Shown here: positions 42,371-51,600 of the stretch, piece after piece | How the letters are laid out: the number at the start of each line of letters is the position of its first letter | Numbering within the stretch: the first letter of the stretch is position 1 | Assembly: GCA_001898965.1 (NCBI GenBank) | Contig: MKVW01000009.1 | Span: forward strand, 946,668-1,010,667 | DNA from: Rhizobiales bacterium 62-17 | GTDB taxonomy: Bacteria; Pseudomonadota; Alphaproteobacteria; Rhizobiales; Beijerinckiaceae | Length of the DNA stretch: 64,000 nt | Reading direction: 5' to 3' | Notes under the pieces: model-generated | Databases searched by the model: none | What the model saw: only the letters and a program-made list of their open reading frames with translations | What the model was told of the DNA's origin: nothing | Program-made: the position numbers and the translations under genes

Positions 42371-43027
42371 ATGCTCTTTTCCCGCAAGCCTCTCACCATC
42401 CCCACCAAGGACGAGGCGCTGCCCGGCCGGCCGACGCCGCTCCCGACCGCCACGACGCATTTCGTCAACGGCCATCCGCTGAAGGGGCCGTGGCCGGAGG
42501 GCATCAAGACGGCGATTTTCGGCATGGGCTGTTTCTGGGGTGCCGAGCGCAAGTTCTGGCAGTTGGGCGATGGCGTCTACGCCACGGCGGTCGGCTATCT
42601 CGGCGGCCCGACGCCCAACCCGACCTATGAAGAGGTCTGCTCCGGCATGACCGGCCATAACGAAGTGGTTCTGGTCGCCTATGATCCGGCGAAGATTTCC
42701 TACGATGCGCTGCTCAAGGCGTTCTGGGAGAACCATGACCCGACCCAGGGCATGCGCCAGGGCAATGATATCGGCACGCAATACCGCTCCGGCATCTATC
42801 TCACCGATCCGTCGCAGCGCGCGGCGGCGCAGGCGAGCAAGGAGGCCTATGCCAAGGCGCTCGCCGGAGGTGGCTATGGGGCGATCACCACCGAGATATT
42901 AGACGCCGGACCGTTCTATTATGCCGAGGATTATCACCAGCAGTATCTGGCGAAGAATCCCGGCGGCTATTGCGGCCTCGGCGGCACGGGCGTCGCCTGC
43001 CAGATCGGCACGGGGGTTGCCGCTTAA
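42371..43027 (+). CDS. msrA: Peptide-methionine (S)-S-oxide reductase MsrA
   Basis: 218 residues. Catalytic motif [13 protein letters not shown] with Cys54; [58 protein letters not shown] and [12 protein letters not shown] follow. The C-terminal [13 protein letters not shown] carries two resolving Cys. It reduces methionine-S-sulfoxide in proteins using thioredoxin. ATG 42371 is preceded by AAGGAGGT, a near-perfect ribosome-binding site, so the upstream ATG (42353) is rejected. It overlaps the convergent reductase gene by 4 bp. Confidence 0.97.
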   Translation: MLFSRKPLTIPTKDEALPGRPTPLPTATTHFVNGHPLKGPWPEGIKTAIFGMGCFWGAERKFWQLGDGVYATAVGYLGGPTPNPTYEEVCSGMTGHNEVVLVAYDPAKISYDALLKAFWENHDPTQGMRQGNDIGTQYRSGIYLTDPSQRAAAQASKEAYAKALAGGGYGAITTEILDAGPFYYAEDYHQQYLAKNPGGYCGLGGTGVACQIGTGVAA

Positions 43028-44070
43028 GCGGCTGCCTCGCTCTGCTTGATCGTCGGCAGGATCGCGGCTTCGAGCGCCGGCCGGCGCTCGTAGAGACCCA
43101 GCACCTGGCCCTGCAAGCGCACCAGCGTCGCCACGGCGTCGAGCGTCGGCGTGGCGATGTTCAAGCGCCGCGCCAGTTCCAGCACAGAAGACACCAGGGG
43201 ATCGATTTCCATCGGCCGGCCGAGTTCGACATCGTGCCGGGTCGAGGGCTTGTGGCCGACGATATCGGTGCCGCCCTTGATGCGTTGTTCGATGCTCACC
43301 GAGAAACGCGCGCCGATGGTTTCGCCCACCGTCTTGCATTCGGCCATCATGGCGTGGATCAGCCGATAGCTGGCTTGATCGTCGCCGATCACGTCGAGGC
43401 TCGCGCCGGTCAAGGCGGAGACCGGATTGAACGAGCAATTGCCCCAGAGCTTGATCCAGATCTCGTCGCGCAATCGCGCCTTGCGCGGCGCGCGCAGGCC
43501 GCCGGCGATCAGCAGTTCCGATAGGACGCGCAGGCGTTCGCTGTCGGAACCATCCGGTTCGCCGAGGGTGAAACGATCGCCGCTCGTATGATGGATCACG
43601 CCGGGCTCGGGCACGTCGCAGGCCGGATAGACGACGCAGCCGATGGCCCGTTCCGGCCCGAAGAATTTCCATTGCGCGCCGCCGGGATCGACGCTTTCAA
43701 GCCAGGTGTTGTCGAGCGCCGTGCCAGTTTTGAGGCCATGGAAATACCACCAGGGCAGGCCGTTGACGGCCGGCACGATCGCCGTCTTGGCGCCAAGCAG
43801 GGGCGCGAAACGTTCGACCACCGGCGGCACCGAATGCGCCTTCATGCCGACGATCACATAATCCTGTTCGCCGAGATCTCTGGGGTCGTCGGAGGCTTTG
43901 ATGCGATAGGTTTTCTCCTCGCCATCCTTGCGCAGCTTGAGGCCCGAGGCCTTGATGGCGTTAAGATGCGGACCCCGCGCGACGAGCGAAATCTCCGCGC
44001 CCGCCTCGGCCAGCGCCGCCGCCATATAGCCACCGATGGCGCCGGCGCCGAATACGCAGATTTTCACCAT
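43024..44070 (-). CDS. 2-dehydropantoate 2-reductase family protein (PanE/ApbA-like)
   Basis: 348 residues. N-terminal NADP-binding [33 protein letters not shown]; catalytic Lys region [23 protein letters not shown]-terminal helical domain with [41 protein letters not shown]. True PanE reduces ketopantoate for CoA biosynthesis, but many paralogues reduce other 2-ketoacids. Start at 44070 from the Rossmann motif. It lies one base downstream of the oxalate-CoA-ligase-like gene, so an operon with that CoA ligase is likely, which favours a catabolic paralogue. Confidence 0.88.
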   Translation of the reverse strand: MVKICVFGAGAIGGYMAAALAEAGAEISLVARGPHLNAIKASGLKLRKDGEEKTYRIKASDDPRDLGEQDYVIVGMKAHSVPPVVERFAPLLGAKTAIVPAVNGLPWWYFHGLKTGTALDNTWLESVDPGGAQWKFFGPERAIGCVVYPACDVPEPGVIHHTSGDRFTLGEPDGSDSERLRVLSELLIAGGLRAPRKARLRDEIWIKLWGNCSFNPVSALTGASLDVIGDDQASYRLIHAMMAECKTVGETIGARFSVSIEQRIKGGTDIVGHKPSTRHDVELGRPMEIDPLVSSVLELARRLNIATPTLDAVATLVRLQGQVLGLYERRPALEAAILPTIKQSEAAA

Positions 44071-44071
44071 T

Positions 44072-45580
44072 TCATGCGTCTCCCAAGCCCAGCAGTTTCG
44101 CCAGGCCGATGCGCTGCACCTTGCCGGTGGCGCCCTTTGGCACTTCGTCGAGGATGACGATTTTCTTTGGCACTTTGTAGGGCGCCAATGTCTGCCCGGC
44201 AAAGGCCTGGAGTTCCGATGGCGTCAGGCTCGCGCCCTCGACGAGAACGATGGCAACCGCCACCTCTTCGCCCAGCGCCTTGTGCGGCATGCCGAAGGTG
44301 ACGCATTGGCCGACGGCTGGATGTTCGAGCAGCACGTCGTCCACTTCCAACGGCGACACTTTCTCGCCGCCGCGATTGATGATTTCCTTGATGCGTCCGG
44401 TGATCTTGAGATAGCCGGAGGCATCGAGATAACCCTGGTCGCCGGTGCGGAACCAGCCGTTGGTGAAGCTCGATGCATTGGCCGACGGATTGTTCTCGTA
44501 ACCAAGCGTCACATTGGCGCCGCGAATGCAGACCTCGCCTTCGGTGCCGGCCGGCTGGGTGGCGCCGCCCACATCGAGAATGCAGATTTCCGGGCCAGCC
44601 GCCTTGCCGACGAAGCCCGGCTTCTGTTCGCCCGGTGGCAGCGGATTGGAGGCCATCTGGTGCGCCGCTTCCGTCATGCCATAGGCTTCGATGACCGGGC
44701 AGCGGAAAGTCTCCTGCAATTCCTTGAACACGGGCGGCGGCAGCGAGGCGGAGGACGAGCGCACGAAGCGCAGCTTCATCGCATTCACCGCTTCGCTATT
44801 GCGCTCGGCCCGTTGCAGGATGGCCTGATGCATGGTGGGCACGGCCGAATACCAGGTCGGCTTTTCTTCCGTTGCCCAGCCGAAGAAGCGCAGAGCATTG
44901 AAGCCCGGCGTGCAACAGACCGAAGCGCCAGAGGTCATCGACGCCAGCACCACGGCCATCAATCCGTGGATGTGAAAGAGCGGCATGACGTTGAGGCAGT
45001 GATCCTGCGATGACAGCCGCAGGGTTGAGGCGATGTTGTTGGCCGAGGCGAACAGATTGGCCTGCGACAGCGGCACGACCTTGGGGCGCGACGTGGTGCC
45101 GGATGTATGAAGGACCAGCGCTTCATCGCTCGCTGCTGGCGGCGTGCTGTCGGCTTCGTCGGCCCACAGCGTGAAAGCGCCGGCCGGCGCGTCGGGAGCG
45201 ATCTGTAGTTCAGCCACGGGAATATTGAGACCGGCCGCCGCGGCGCGCACCGGATTGTCGGAACCCGGTTCCACCAGAACCAGTTTCGGCGTCAGGTCGG
45301 AGAGATAGAATTCATACTCGGCCTGCTTATAAGCCGGGTTGAGCGGCGCGGCCGAGAGGCCGGAGGCCACGGCCAGGAAGGACGAGGCCATTTCCGGGCC
45401 GTTGGGCAGCACGATGGCGACGCGGTCGCCCGGGCCGATGCCTTTCGCCGCCAATTGCCGATGAATTTGCCTGATGAAGGCGCGCAAGGCGCCATAGGTC
45501 ATCGGCGGACGTCCCGGCGCTGTCAGTGCGGTCGCGGCATCTGGCGCTGCTTGCAGCAGAGTCAAAACAGTCGTGCTCAA
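44072..45580 (-). CDS. AMP-dependent acyl-CoA synthetase, oxalate-CoA ligase (Pcs60/AAE3)-like
   Basis: 502 residues from TTG 45580, which has AGGGAGGG 8 bases upstream; the frame continues to an ATG at 45649 without a ribosome-binding site. ATP/AMP motif VLHTSGTTSRPKVVPLSQANL; AYGMTEAAHQMASNPLPPGEQKPGFVGKAAGPEI; WFRTGDQGYLDASGYLKITGRIKEIINRGGEKVSPLEVDDVLL; terminal Lys in PKGATGKVQR. The AVPTMHQAIL and SNPLPPG stretches match plant AAE3 and yeast Pcs60, which activate oxalate. Oxalate turnover is therefore likely but unproven. A 28-bp palindrome lies 98 bp upstream. Confidence 0.85.
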   Translation of the reverse strand: MSTTVLTLLQAAPDAATALTAPGRPPMTYGALRAFIRQIHRQLAAKGIGPGDRVAIVLPNGPEMASSFLAVASGLSAAPLNPAYKQAEYEFYLSDLTPKLVLVEPGSDNPVRAAAAGLNIPVAELQIAPDAPAGAFTLWADEADSTPPAASDEALVLHTSGTTSRPKVVPLSQANLFASANNIASTLRLSSQDHCLNVMPLFHIHGLMAVVLASMTSGASVCCTPGFNALRFFGWATEEKPTWYSAVPTMHQAILQRAERNSEAVNAMKLRFVRSSSASLPPPVFKELQETFRCPVIEAYGMTEAAHQMASNPLPPGEQKPGFVGKAAGPEICILDVGGATQPAGTEGEVCIRGANVTLGYENNPSANASSFTNGWFRTGDQGYLDASGYLKITGRIKEIINRGGEKVSPLEVDDVLLEHPAVGQCVTFGMPHKALGEEVAVAIVLVEGASLTPSELQAFAGQTLAPYKVPKKIVILDEVPKGATGKVQRIGLAKLLGLGDA

Positions 45581-45677
45581 CTCAAAAGCCCTCCCTGGCG
45601 CGTGCGTGGCCCATAGCGTTTTGCAGTTTGGCTTAGCCAAACGCCACAAAGACGCGTCAAAACAAAGATCCTAGGCA

Positions 45678-45705
45678 AAATTGCGTTTCTATAGAAACGC
45701 AATTT
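45678..45705. promoter_or_regulatory. 28-bp perfect palindrome upstream of the acyl-CoA synthetase
   Basis: Half-site AAATTGCGTTTC, central TATA, then its exact complement; every base pair from 45678 to 45705 is symmetric. It lies 98 bp upstream of the minus-strand TTG start and about 165 bp from the convergent end of marR. Most likely a dimeric repressor operator; as RNA it would also form a long hairpin. The region 45581-45869 holds nothing else recognised. Confidence 0.65.
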
Positions 45706-45869
45706 GCTTTGGCCTGCCTTCCCTCGCGTGCCATGCCCACGCTTGCAGGATGCAGCAGATGGGCAGAGGCCGCAACGCCGGAAAGGCGGGTTTCTCAAGC
45801 GGATCGGTTATGCGCTGAAAGGATAGGTGCTAATGCACGGGCAAGCTTGCGCGGCTTGGCGGAACCCGA

Positions 45870-46409
45870 CTAATCCGCGCGCGGGCCTTCGAGCGAGATG
45901 ACGAGCCGTTGCAGCAGATCGGCCAATCGATCCTTGTCACCTTGGCCCAGAACGCCGACCAGTTGATGCGACATGGCGAAATGGCCCGGCACCACTTTCT
46001 TCACCGTATTGCGGCCCTTGGCGGTCAAGGTGATGCGCGCGCCGCGTCCGTCGCTGGGATCGCGGCGACGCAAAATATAGCCTTCCTCTTCGGCGCGGCG
46101 CAGGCGTGCCGTCAGGCCGCCTGATGACAACAGGCATTCGCTGTAAAGATCGGTCGGCCGCACGCCGGGTGAGCCCGTGCCTTCCCAGCGATAGACGGTG
46201 AGCAGGAGATCGAACATGTCCCAGGCGAGGCCATGTTCCGCCAGGGCTTTCTCGATGCGATCGCGCATCAGCAGCGACAGTCGGACGATGCGTCCGACCG
46301 TTTCCAGATGATGGGCATCGAGATCGGGCCGGCATACGTCCCAGCCGGCGACGATCTCGTCGATGGAATCTCTCAGGTCAGTCTTCACGTCGGTCATATG
46401 CCTATTCAT
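45870..46409 (-). CDS. MarR-family transcriptional regulator
   Basis: 179 residues from ATG 46409 (AGGA 8 bases upstream). Winged helix: LLMRDRIEKALAEHGLAWDMFDLLLTVYRWEGTGSPGVRPTDLYSECLLSSGGLTARLRRAEEEGYILRRRDPSDGRGARITLTAKGRNTVKKVVP, with the DxRxxR-type wing. Helices at both ends form the dimer interface. It is divergent from the ridA/sugar-ABC operon. A perfect 9-bp inverted repeat between them (46463-46486) is its probable operator. Ligand unknown, likely a sugar derivative or phenolic. Confidence 0.92.
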   Translation of the reverse strand: MNRHMTDVKTDLRDSIDEIVAGWDVCRPDLDAHHLETVGRIVRLSLLMRDRIEKALAEHGLAWDMFDLLLTVYRWEGTGSPGVRPTDLYSECLLSSGGLTARLRRAEEEGYILRRRDPSDGRGARITLTAKGRNTVKKVVPGHFAMSHQLVGVLGQGDKDRLADLLQRLVISLEGPRAD

Positions 46410-46462
46410 AAGCTTATTCCTGGCACTTCGCGAGGCAGGAAGTGCAAAAATTTTCATCGAGC

Positions 46463-46486
46463 ATTTATCTTGACACAAAGATAAAT
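46463..46486. promoter_or_regulatory. MarR-type operator between marR and ridA
   Basis: ATTTATCTT (46463-46471), 6-base spacer GACACA, AAGATAAAT (46478-46486): perfect 9-bp arms. A TTGACA hexamer (46470-46475) lies inside it as a possible -35 box for the ridA direction, with only a weak -10 at 46493-46498. Repressor binding here would block that promoter. Located 54 bp upstream of the marR start. Confidence 0.65.
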
Positions 46487-46660
46487 CGAGATGATCCTCT
46501 CTACCAGGGCTAAATCTGCTGCGAGAAAAGAGCGGATGGCCAAGCGTTGGTGAGGGAGCGCGTCCGGGAGGCGGGCGCTGCAACGTCAGCTTCGCTCATG
46601 GGATTCTGGGCGTCTGACTTAGTCGCTTGAAGACTTGGCGCGCGAACAGGGAGCATTACG

Positions 46661-47125
46661 ATGACACGCAAGCCTGCGTTTGCCGTTTCGCCATCCAATC
46701 CGGCGCTCAAGGAGATTCAGACGGAGCCGAAGCGCAAGCCCGACATGCCCTATGCGCCGGCCATGCGCATCGAAAGTCCCTGCGGTCTCTTGTTCATTTC
46801 CGGTGCCACGCCGTCACCGCTCTATCACAAGCATCCGCACGACATTTCCGAACACGTCCATCCCAATGCGATCGAGGATCAGACGCGCCGCGCAATGGAA
46901 ACGATCAAATCCATCCTTGAGCATGAAGGACTGACCTGGACCGACATCGTCAAGGTCACGAAATATCTCACCGACATTCGCGACCAGGACGGCATGGTGA
47001 GCGTGCTGAAGGAATATTTCGGCGACTGGACGCCGGCCAGCACCACCGTCTGCGTCAATCAGCTTTCTACGCAAGGGGCGCGAATCGAACTCGATATGAT
47101 CGCCGCCTTCCCCGTCGGCAAATGA
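46661..47125 (+). CDS. RidA/YjgF-family protein
   Basis: 154 residues. RidA fold: PCGLLFISGATPSPLYHKHP..VHPNAIEDQTRRAMETIKSILEHEGLTWTDIVKVTKYLTDIRDQDGMVSVLKEYF, and the end TTVCVNQLSTQGARIELDMIAAFPVGK with the conserved Arg that binds the imine substrate. RidA proteins hydrolyse reactive enamines/imines, and paralogues take part in catabolic pathways. It overlaps the sugar ABC ATPase by 4 bp (ATGA) and is the first gene of that operon. This suggests a nitrogen-containing substrate such as an amino sugar (inference). Confidence 0.92.
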   Translation: MTRKPAFAVSPSNPALKEIQTEPKRKPDMPYAPAMRIESPCGLLFISGATPSPLYHKHPHDISEHVHPNAIEDQTRRAMETIKSILEHEGLTWTDIVKVTKYLTDIRDQDGMVSVLKEYFGDWTPASTTVCVNQLSTQGARIELDMIAAFPVGK

Positions 47126-48642
47126 CCATGGGCCCGGCACCGGCCATCGATGGTCGGCAGGCAGCACCTTTGCTGCGGCTGAGCAATATCAAGAAATCCT
47201 TCCCGGGCGTCGATGCGTTGAAAAGCGTGTCGTTCGAAATCAGGGCGGAGGAGGTTCACGTCATTCTCGGCCAAAACGGCGCCGGCAAATCCTCGCTCAT
47301 CAAAGTGTTGTGCGGCGCCTATCTCGCCGATGGCGGCGAGATGGAGGTGGAAGGACGGCCCGTTGCGATCCGCGGCCCAGCCGATGCCAATGCCTTGGGC
47401 ATTGCCGTCATCTATCAGGAATTCTCGCTCGTTCCTTATCTCGATATCGCCCAGAACATTTTTCTCGGCCGCGAGGGTGCTTTCTCGAAGGCTGGATTCA
47501 TCGACAAGGCGGCGATGCACGCGGCGGCGCGCGAGGTGTTGCAGCAACTGGGTCTCGCCTACGACACAAACACCTATGTCCACGATCTCGGCGTTGCCCA
47601 TCAGCAGATGGTCGAAATCGCCAAGGCGCTGTCGCAGAACGCGCGTATTCTCGTGATGGACGAGCCGACGGCGGCCATTTCCGAGCGCGAATCCGACCGT
47701 CTGTTCGAGGTCATCGCCCGGTTGAAACAGCGCGGCGTGGCGATCGTCTATATCTCCCATCGCATGAAGGAAATCATGGCGCTGGGCGATCGCATCACCG
47801 TGATGCGTGACGGCGCCGTGGTCGGCAGTTTCCTGCGCGGCGAAGCCACGAGCGGCGAACTGGTTCGCCTGATGATCGGCCGTTCGCTGGACGGTATGAC
47901 ACGGCGTGCCCCGGCGAATGCTGGCGCCTGTGTCTTGTCCGCCGACAATCTACGAACGGCGAAACTCCAGGATATTTCGCTTGATGTTCGCGCCGGCGAG
48001 GTCGTCGGTCTCGCGGGATTGGTCGGCTCCGGCCGCACGGAAGTGGTGCGGGCGATTTTCGGCGTCGATCCGCTGGCTGGCGGCCATATCCATCTGAACG
48101 GCGCGCCTTTCACCTTGCGTCCCGACGCAAGCATCCGCGCCGGCATTGCGCTTCTGCCGGAAGACCGCAAGCGCCAGGGCCTCGCGCTGCCGTTGACGGT
48201 CGGTGACAATACGGTTGCCGCCTCGCTTTGGCGCCTGTTTCGCTATTTCCGCTTCATCCCGACGACCGCGCGGCAGGTTTGCGACGACCTGATCGCAAGG
48301 CTGAACATCGCGACGCGCGGGCCGGGTCAGCAGGTGCATGATCTCAGCGGCGGCAATCAGCAAAAGATCGTGCTCGGCAAATGGCTGGCGGCCGGCGCGC
48401 GTCTCTTCCTGCTCGACGAGCCGACGCGCGGTGTCGATGTCGGCGCCAAGGCGGAGATTTATCGTCTCATCGATGGATTGGCGAAAGACGGCGCCGCCGT
48501 TCTGGTGATCAGTTCCGAATTTCCGGAACTCGTTCATCTTTGCGACCGCGCCTATGTGATGCGCGATTATGCCATCGTCGGCCATCTCGATCACGGCGAT
48601 CTGTCGGAAAAGGCCATTCTCGATCTGGCGGTGCACCCATGA
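47122..48642 (+). CDS. Sugar ABC transporter ATP-binding protein (RbsA/MglA-like)
   Basis: 506 residues with two fused nucleotide-binding domains. First: Walker A GQNGAGKSS, signature-equivalent LGVAHQQMVEIAKAL, Walker B ILVMDEPTAAIS. Second: degenerate Walker A LVGSGRTEV (typical of this class), signature LSGGNQQKIVLGKWL, Walker B FLLDEPTRGVD. It powers a CUT2-type importer. Coupled by overlaps to ridA upstream and to the first permease downstream. Confidence 0.95.
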   Translation: MTMGPAPAIDGRQAAPLLRLSNIKKSFPGVDALKSVSFEIRAEEVHVILGQNGAGKSSLIKVLCGAYLADGGEMEVEGRPVAIRGPADANALGIAVIYQEFSLVPYLDIAQNIFLGREGAFSKAGFIDKAAMHAAAREVLQQLGLAYDTNTYVHDLGVAHQQMVEIAKALSQNARILVMDEPTAAISERESDRLFEVIARLKQRGVAIVYISHRMKEIMALGDRITVMRDGAVVGSFLRGEATSGELVRLMIGRSLDGMTRRAPANAGACVLSADNLRTAKLQDISLDVRAGEVVGLAGLVGSGRTEVVRAIFGVDPLAGGHIHLNGAPFTLRPDASIRAGIALLPEDRKRQGLALPLTVGDNTVAASLWRLFRYFRFIPTTARQVCDDLIARLNIATRGPGQQVHDLSGGNQQKIVLGKWLAAGARLFLLDEPTRGVDVGAKAEIYRLIDGLAKDGAAVLVISSEFPELVHLCDRAYVMRDYAIVGHLDHGDLSEKAILDLAVHP

Positions 48643-49616
48643 CCGACCATACCGCCGACAGCGTTTTACGGCACGAAGCCATCTGGCGCCGCATTCCCGG
48701 CGTTGTCTTGATCCTCATCGCCATGGTCGCTTGGTTCGCCATCGGCAACCCGCGCTTCCTGTCGGGCGACAATCTCGCCAATCTCGGCTTGCAGGCCTCG
48801 CTGCTGCTGATGTTGGCCCTGCCGATGACATTAATCATCCTCACCGCCGGCCTCGATCTGTCGGTTGGCGCGCTGCTCGGTCTCTGCGGCGTCGTCATTG
48901 CGGCACTGCTCGTCGCCGGCTGGAGCCTGATCGTCGCGGTCGGCGCGGCGCTGGCGGTCGGGCTCATCATTGGTCTGATCAACGGCTATCTCGTCAGCTA
49001 TCTGTCGCTGCCGGCCTTCGTCGTGACACTGGGCACGCTGGGCATCAGCGAGGGATTGGCGCTCGCCATCAGCCATGGCGATCCGATCGGCGGGTTCACG
49101 CCGTCGATCGAAGCTTTCTATCGTTCGACCGCTTGGGGAGTGCCGACGCCGGTCATAGCCGCCGCCCTATTCTGCGGCCTGCTCTGGCTCGTGCTCTATC
49201 GGACGCGCTTCGGCAATTACATTTTCGCCCTCGGTGGCAATAAGGAAGCGCTGCATCTGGCCGGCGTGAAGGCCAATTTGGTGCATATGGCCGTCTATGT
49301 CCTGTGCAGCCTGTCGGTGGCGCTCTCGGCCCTGCTGCTGCTCGGCCGCACCAATTCCGCCCATCCCTCGGTGGCGGTCGGCATGGAATTCGAGGCGATC
49401 GCTGCCGTCGTGCTGGGTGGAACGTCGTTCGAGAAGGGGCAGGGTTGGCTGCTCGGCACCGTTCTCGGCGTGCTCGCCATCACCGTGCTGCGCAATGGCC
49501 TCAACGTGCTCTCGGTCGAGCCATCGCTGCAGGTGCTCTGCGTCGGCCTGATGCTGATCGTCGCTTTGCTGATCGATCGCGGCCGCAAGGGCGAAATGGC
49601 GGGAGCGGCCGGATGA
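48639..49616 (+). CDS. Sugar ABC transporter permease 1 (RbsC-like)
   Basis: 325 residues. CUT2 permease with about 8-10 membrane segments and the family motifs LPMTLIILTAGLDLSVGALLGLCGVV, LPAFVVTLGTLGISEGLALAIS, FALGGNKEALHLAGVKANLVHMAVYVLCSLSVALSALLLLGRTNSAHPSVAVGMEFEAIAAVVLGGTSFEKGQG. The start is the ATG overlapping the ATPase stop. A second, different permease follows, so the pore is probably a heterodimer. Confidence 0.93.
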   Translation: MTDHTADSVLRHEAIWRRIPGVVLILIAMVAWFAIGNPRFLSGDNLANLGLQASLLLMLALPMTLIILTAGLDLSVGALLGLCGVVIAALLVAGWSLIVAVGAALAVGLIIGLINGYLVSYLSLPAFVVTLGTLGISEGLALAISHGDPIGGFTPSIEAFYRSTAWGVPTPVIAAALFCGLLWLVLYRTRFGNYIFALGGNKEALHLAGVKANLVHMAVYVLCSLSVALSALLLLGRTNSAHPSVAVGMEFEAIAAVVLGGTSFEKGQGWLLGTVLGVLAITVLRNGLNVLSVEPSLQVLCVGLMLIVALLIDRGRKGEMAGAAG

Positions 49617-50596
49617 CCATCGTGACCCATCACGCGCCCGCCACAACCGTGAGCCGCTCTCTCAGTTCCGATAGCATCGGTCTCCTGGTGCGCCTCGGAT
49701 TGATCGCTGCAATCTGCATCTTTCTCACTTTCGTGAGCGAAGGCTTCGCGACCACGGACAATCTCCTTAACATTCTGCGCCAAGCGAGCCTGCTGTTTCT
49801 CATCGCCTCGGGCCTGACCTTGGTCATCATCGGCGGCGGGCTCGATCTGTCGATCGGCGCCAATCTCACGCTCTGCGCCTGTCTCGCCGCCGCAACGATC
49901 AAAGCCACGGGCCAGCCGATGGCCGGTGTCGTCGTGGCGCTCGGCTGCGGCACTTTGGTCGGTCTCACCAATGGCGTGCTGATCAATCGTCTTAAGCTGC
50001 CGGCGTTCCTCGCCACCTTCGGCATGCTGTGGGTGGCGCAGGGGCTCGCCTATCGCTTCATGGCCGGCCAGACCATCTACGGCTTCCCGCCGGGTTTCCG
50101 CACATGGGGCATCGGCTTTTTCCTCGGTGTGCCGGTGCCGATCTGGATCGCCCTGGCGGTCGGCCTCTGCGGCCTCGTGTTTCTGGCGCGCACGACCCTT
50201 GGCCGCGAAGTCTATTTCATGGGCGCCAATGAGACGGCGGCGGTGCTGTCTGGCATTCCGGTCGGGCGGCGCCGCACTCTGCTCTATGCGCTGAGCGGCG
50301 CCATGGCCGGCCTGTCGGCGCTCGTCTATATCGCGCGCCTCAATGCGGCCGAGCCCGGCATCGGTGAACCGCTTCTGCTGCCGGCCATCGCCGCCGTTCT
50401 GGTCGGTGGCACATCGCTCTTTGGCGGGCGCGGCACGATCGTCGGCACGTTTCTCGGTGCTTTGATCCTCACCCTCATCGTCAAGGCTCTCAACGCCTTG
50501 AACGTCGATGCGGCCTGGCATCCGGTGGTCACGGGCGTGACCCTGTTGCTGGCGCTGCTCGCCGATGCCGCTCTTAATCGTGGTGGACGGAAATAG
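49613..50596 (+). CDS. Sugar ABC transporter permease 2 (RbsC-like)
   Basis: 327 residues. CUT2 permease: LLFLIASGLTLVIIGGGLDLSIGANLTLCACLAAATI, LPAFLATFGMLWVAQGLAYRFMAGQTIYGFP, VYFMGANETAAVLSGIPVGRRRTLLYALSGAMAGLSALVYIARLNAAEPGIGEPLLLPAIAAVLVGGTSLFGGRGTIVGTFLGALIL. Overlaps permease 1 by 4 bp. The two permeases are clearly diverged, as in xylitol/erythritol-type or AI-2-type systems. Confidence 0.93.
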   Translation: MTIVTHHAPATTVSRSLSSDSIGLLVRLGLIAAICIFLTFVSEGFATTDNLLNILRQASLLFLIASGLTLVIIGGGLDLSIGANLTLCACLAAATIKATGQPMAGVVVALGCGTLVGLTNGVLINRLKLPAFLATFGMLWVAQGLAYRFMAGQTIYGFPPGFRTWGIGFFLGVPVPIWIALAVGLCGLVFLARTTLGREVYFMGANETAAVLSGIPVGRRRTLLYALSGAMAGLSALVYIARLNAAEPGIGEPLLLPAIAAVLVGGTSLFGGRGTIVGTFLGALILTLIVKALNALNVDAAWHPVVTGVTLLLALLADAALNRGGRK

Positions 50597-50614
50597 GAAC
50601 GGAAGGGGTGTGAC

Positions 50615-51592
50615 ATGTTGAACAAGCGCATCGTGACTTCGATTATCGCGGCTTCTGCGGTCGCCATGCCGTTGACGTGGAGCCAAGCCCACGCCGCCGG
50701 CGAAGTGGTGGCTGCCTTCACCAAGAACCAGGTCGATCCGCATTTCGATGGCGTGCGGGCCGGAGTCGAACAGATGGCCAAGAAAATGGACGCCAAGGTC
50801 CGCAACTATATGCCGACCAAGCCCAACAACATCACGGAAGGCATGGCGCAGCTCGAAGATGTGGGCGTCACCAAGCCTAATGTCATCTTGTTCATGCCGA
50901 TCGATCCGAAGGCACAACTGCCGACGATCAAACGGCTCATCGAGGCGGGCACGCCCATCGTCAACTACAACGACCGCGCGGGCGATGCACCCTATCTCGC
51001 CTTCGTCGGCCAGGACGATTTCAAGCTCGGTCACGACATCGCCAAGGCGTTGTTCGATCACCTCGGCGGCAAGGGCAATGTGGTGATCCTCGAGGGCATC
51101 AGAGGTTCCAACACCGGCGACGAGCGCAAGCGCGGGTTCGACGCCGCGCTGAAGGAATATCCCAACATCAAACTGCTGGCGTCGCAGCCGGCGAATTTTC
51201 AGCGCCTGCTCGGGCAGCAGGTGATGGAAAACCTGATGCAGCAGTTCAACAACATCGACGGCGTCATCGCTGCCGCCGACGCGTCGGCGCTGGGCGCGGC
51301 GGAGGCCCTGAAATCGGCCGGTCGCGACAAGGTCGCGGTGGTGTCGATCAACGGCGTGCCGGAAGCGGTGGAAGCGGTGAAGAACGGCAGCCTGCTGGCC
51401 ATAGCCGAATTCAACGGCTTCAAGATCGGCTGCGTCGCCACCGAGATTGCGCTGAAGGCGATACGTGGCGAGAGCGTGCCGAAGCAGATCCTGATTCCCG
51501 GCGCCATTATCACCAAGGCCAATCATGCCGAATGGCTGGTGCCTTACACGCAGCGCACCTGCCCGACGGCGGCGAGCTTCGCGGGGAAGTAG
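50615..51592 (+). CDS. Sugar ABC transporter substrate-binding protein (RbsB-like)
   Basis: 325 residues. Signal peptide MLNKRIVTSIIAASAVAMPLTWSQAHAA; periplasmic-binding-protein I fold with VVAAFTKNQVDPHFDGVRAGVEQMAKKMDAKVRNYMP, GTPIVNYNDRAGDAPYLAFVGQDDFKLGHDIAKALF, NVVILEGIRGSNTGDERKRGFDAALKEYPNIKLLASQPANF and DGVIAAADASALGAAEALKSAG. Last gene of the operon; the ligand is probably a sugar, polyol or amino-sugar derivative. Ribosome-binding site GGAAGGGG. The palindromic repeat starts 8 bp after its stop and may act in termination or mRNA protection. Confidence 0.93.
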   Translation: MLNKRIVTSIIAASAVAMPLTWSQAHAAGEVVAAFTKNQVDPHFDGVRAGVEQMAKKMDAKVRNYMPTKPNNITEGMAQLEDVGVTKPNVILFMPIDPKAQLPTIKRLIEAGTPIVNYNDRAGDAPYLAFVGQDDFKLGHDIAKALFDHLGGKGNVVILEGIRGSNTGDERKRGFDAALKEYPNIKLLASQPANFQRLLGQQVMENLMQQFNNIDGVIAAADASALGAAEALKSAGRDKVAVVSINGVPEAVEAVKNGSLLAIAEFNGFKIGCVATEIALKAIRGESVPKQILIPGAIITKANHAEWLVPYTQRTCPTAASFAGK

Positions 51593-51600
51593 GAAACCTC

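Noticed and set aside
43024..44070. Naming the reductase panE
   Set aside because: Operon with a CoA ligase suggests a catabolic paralogue; family assignment only.
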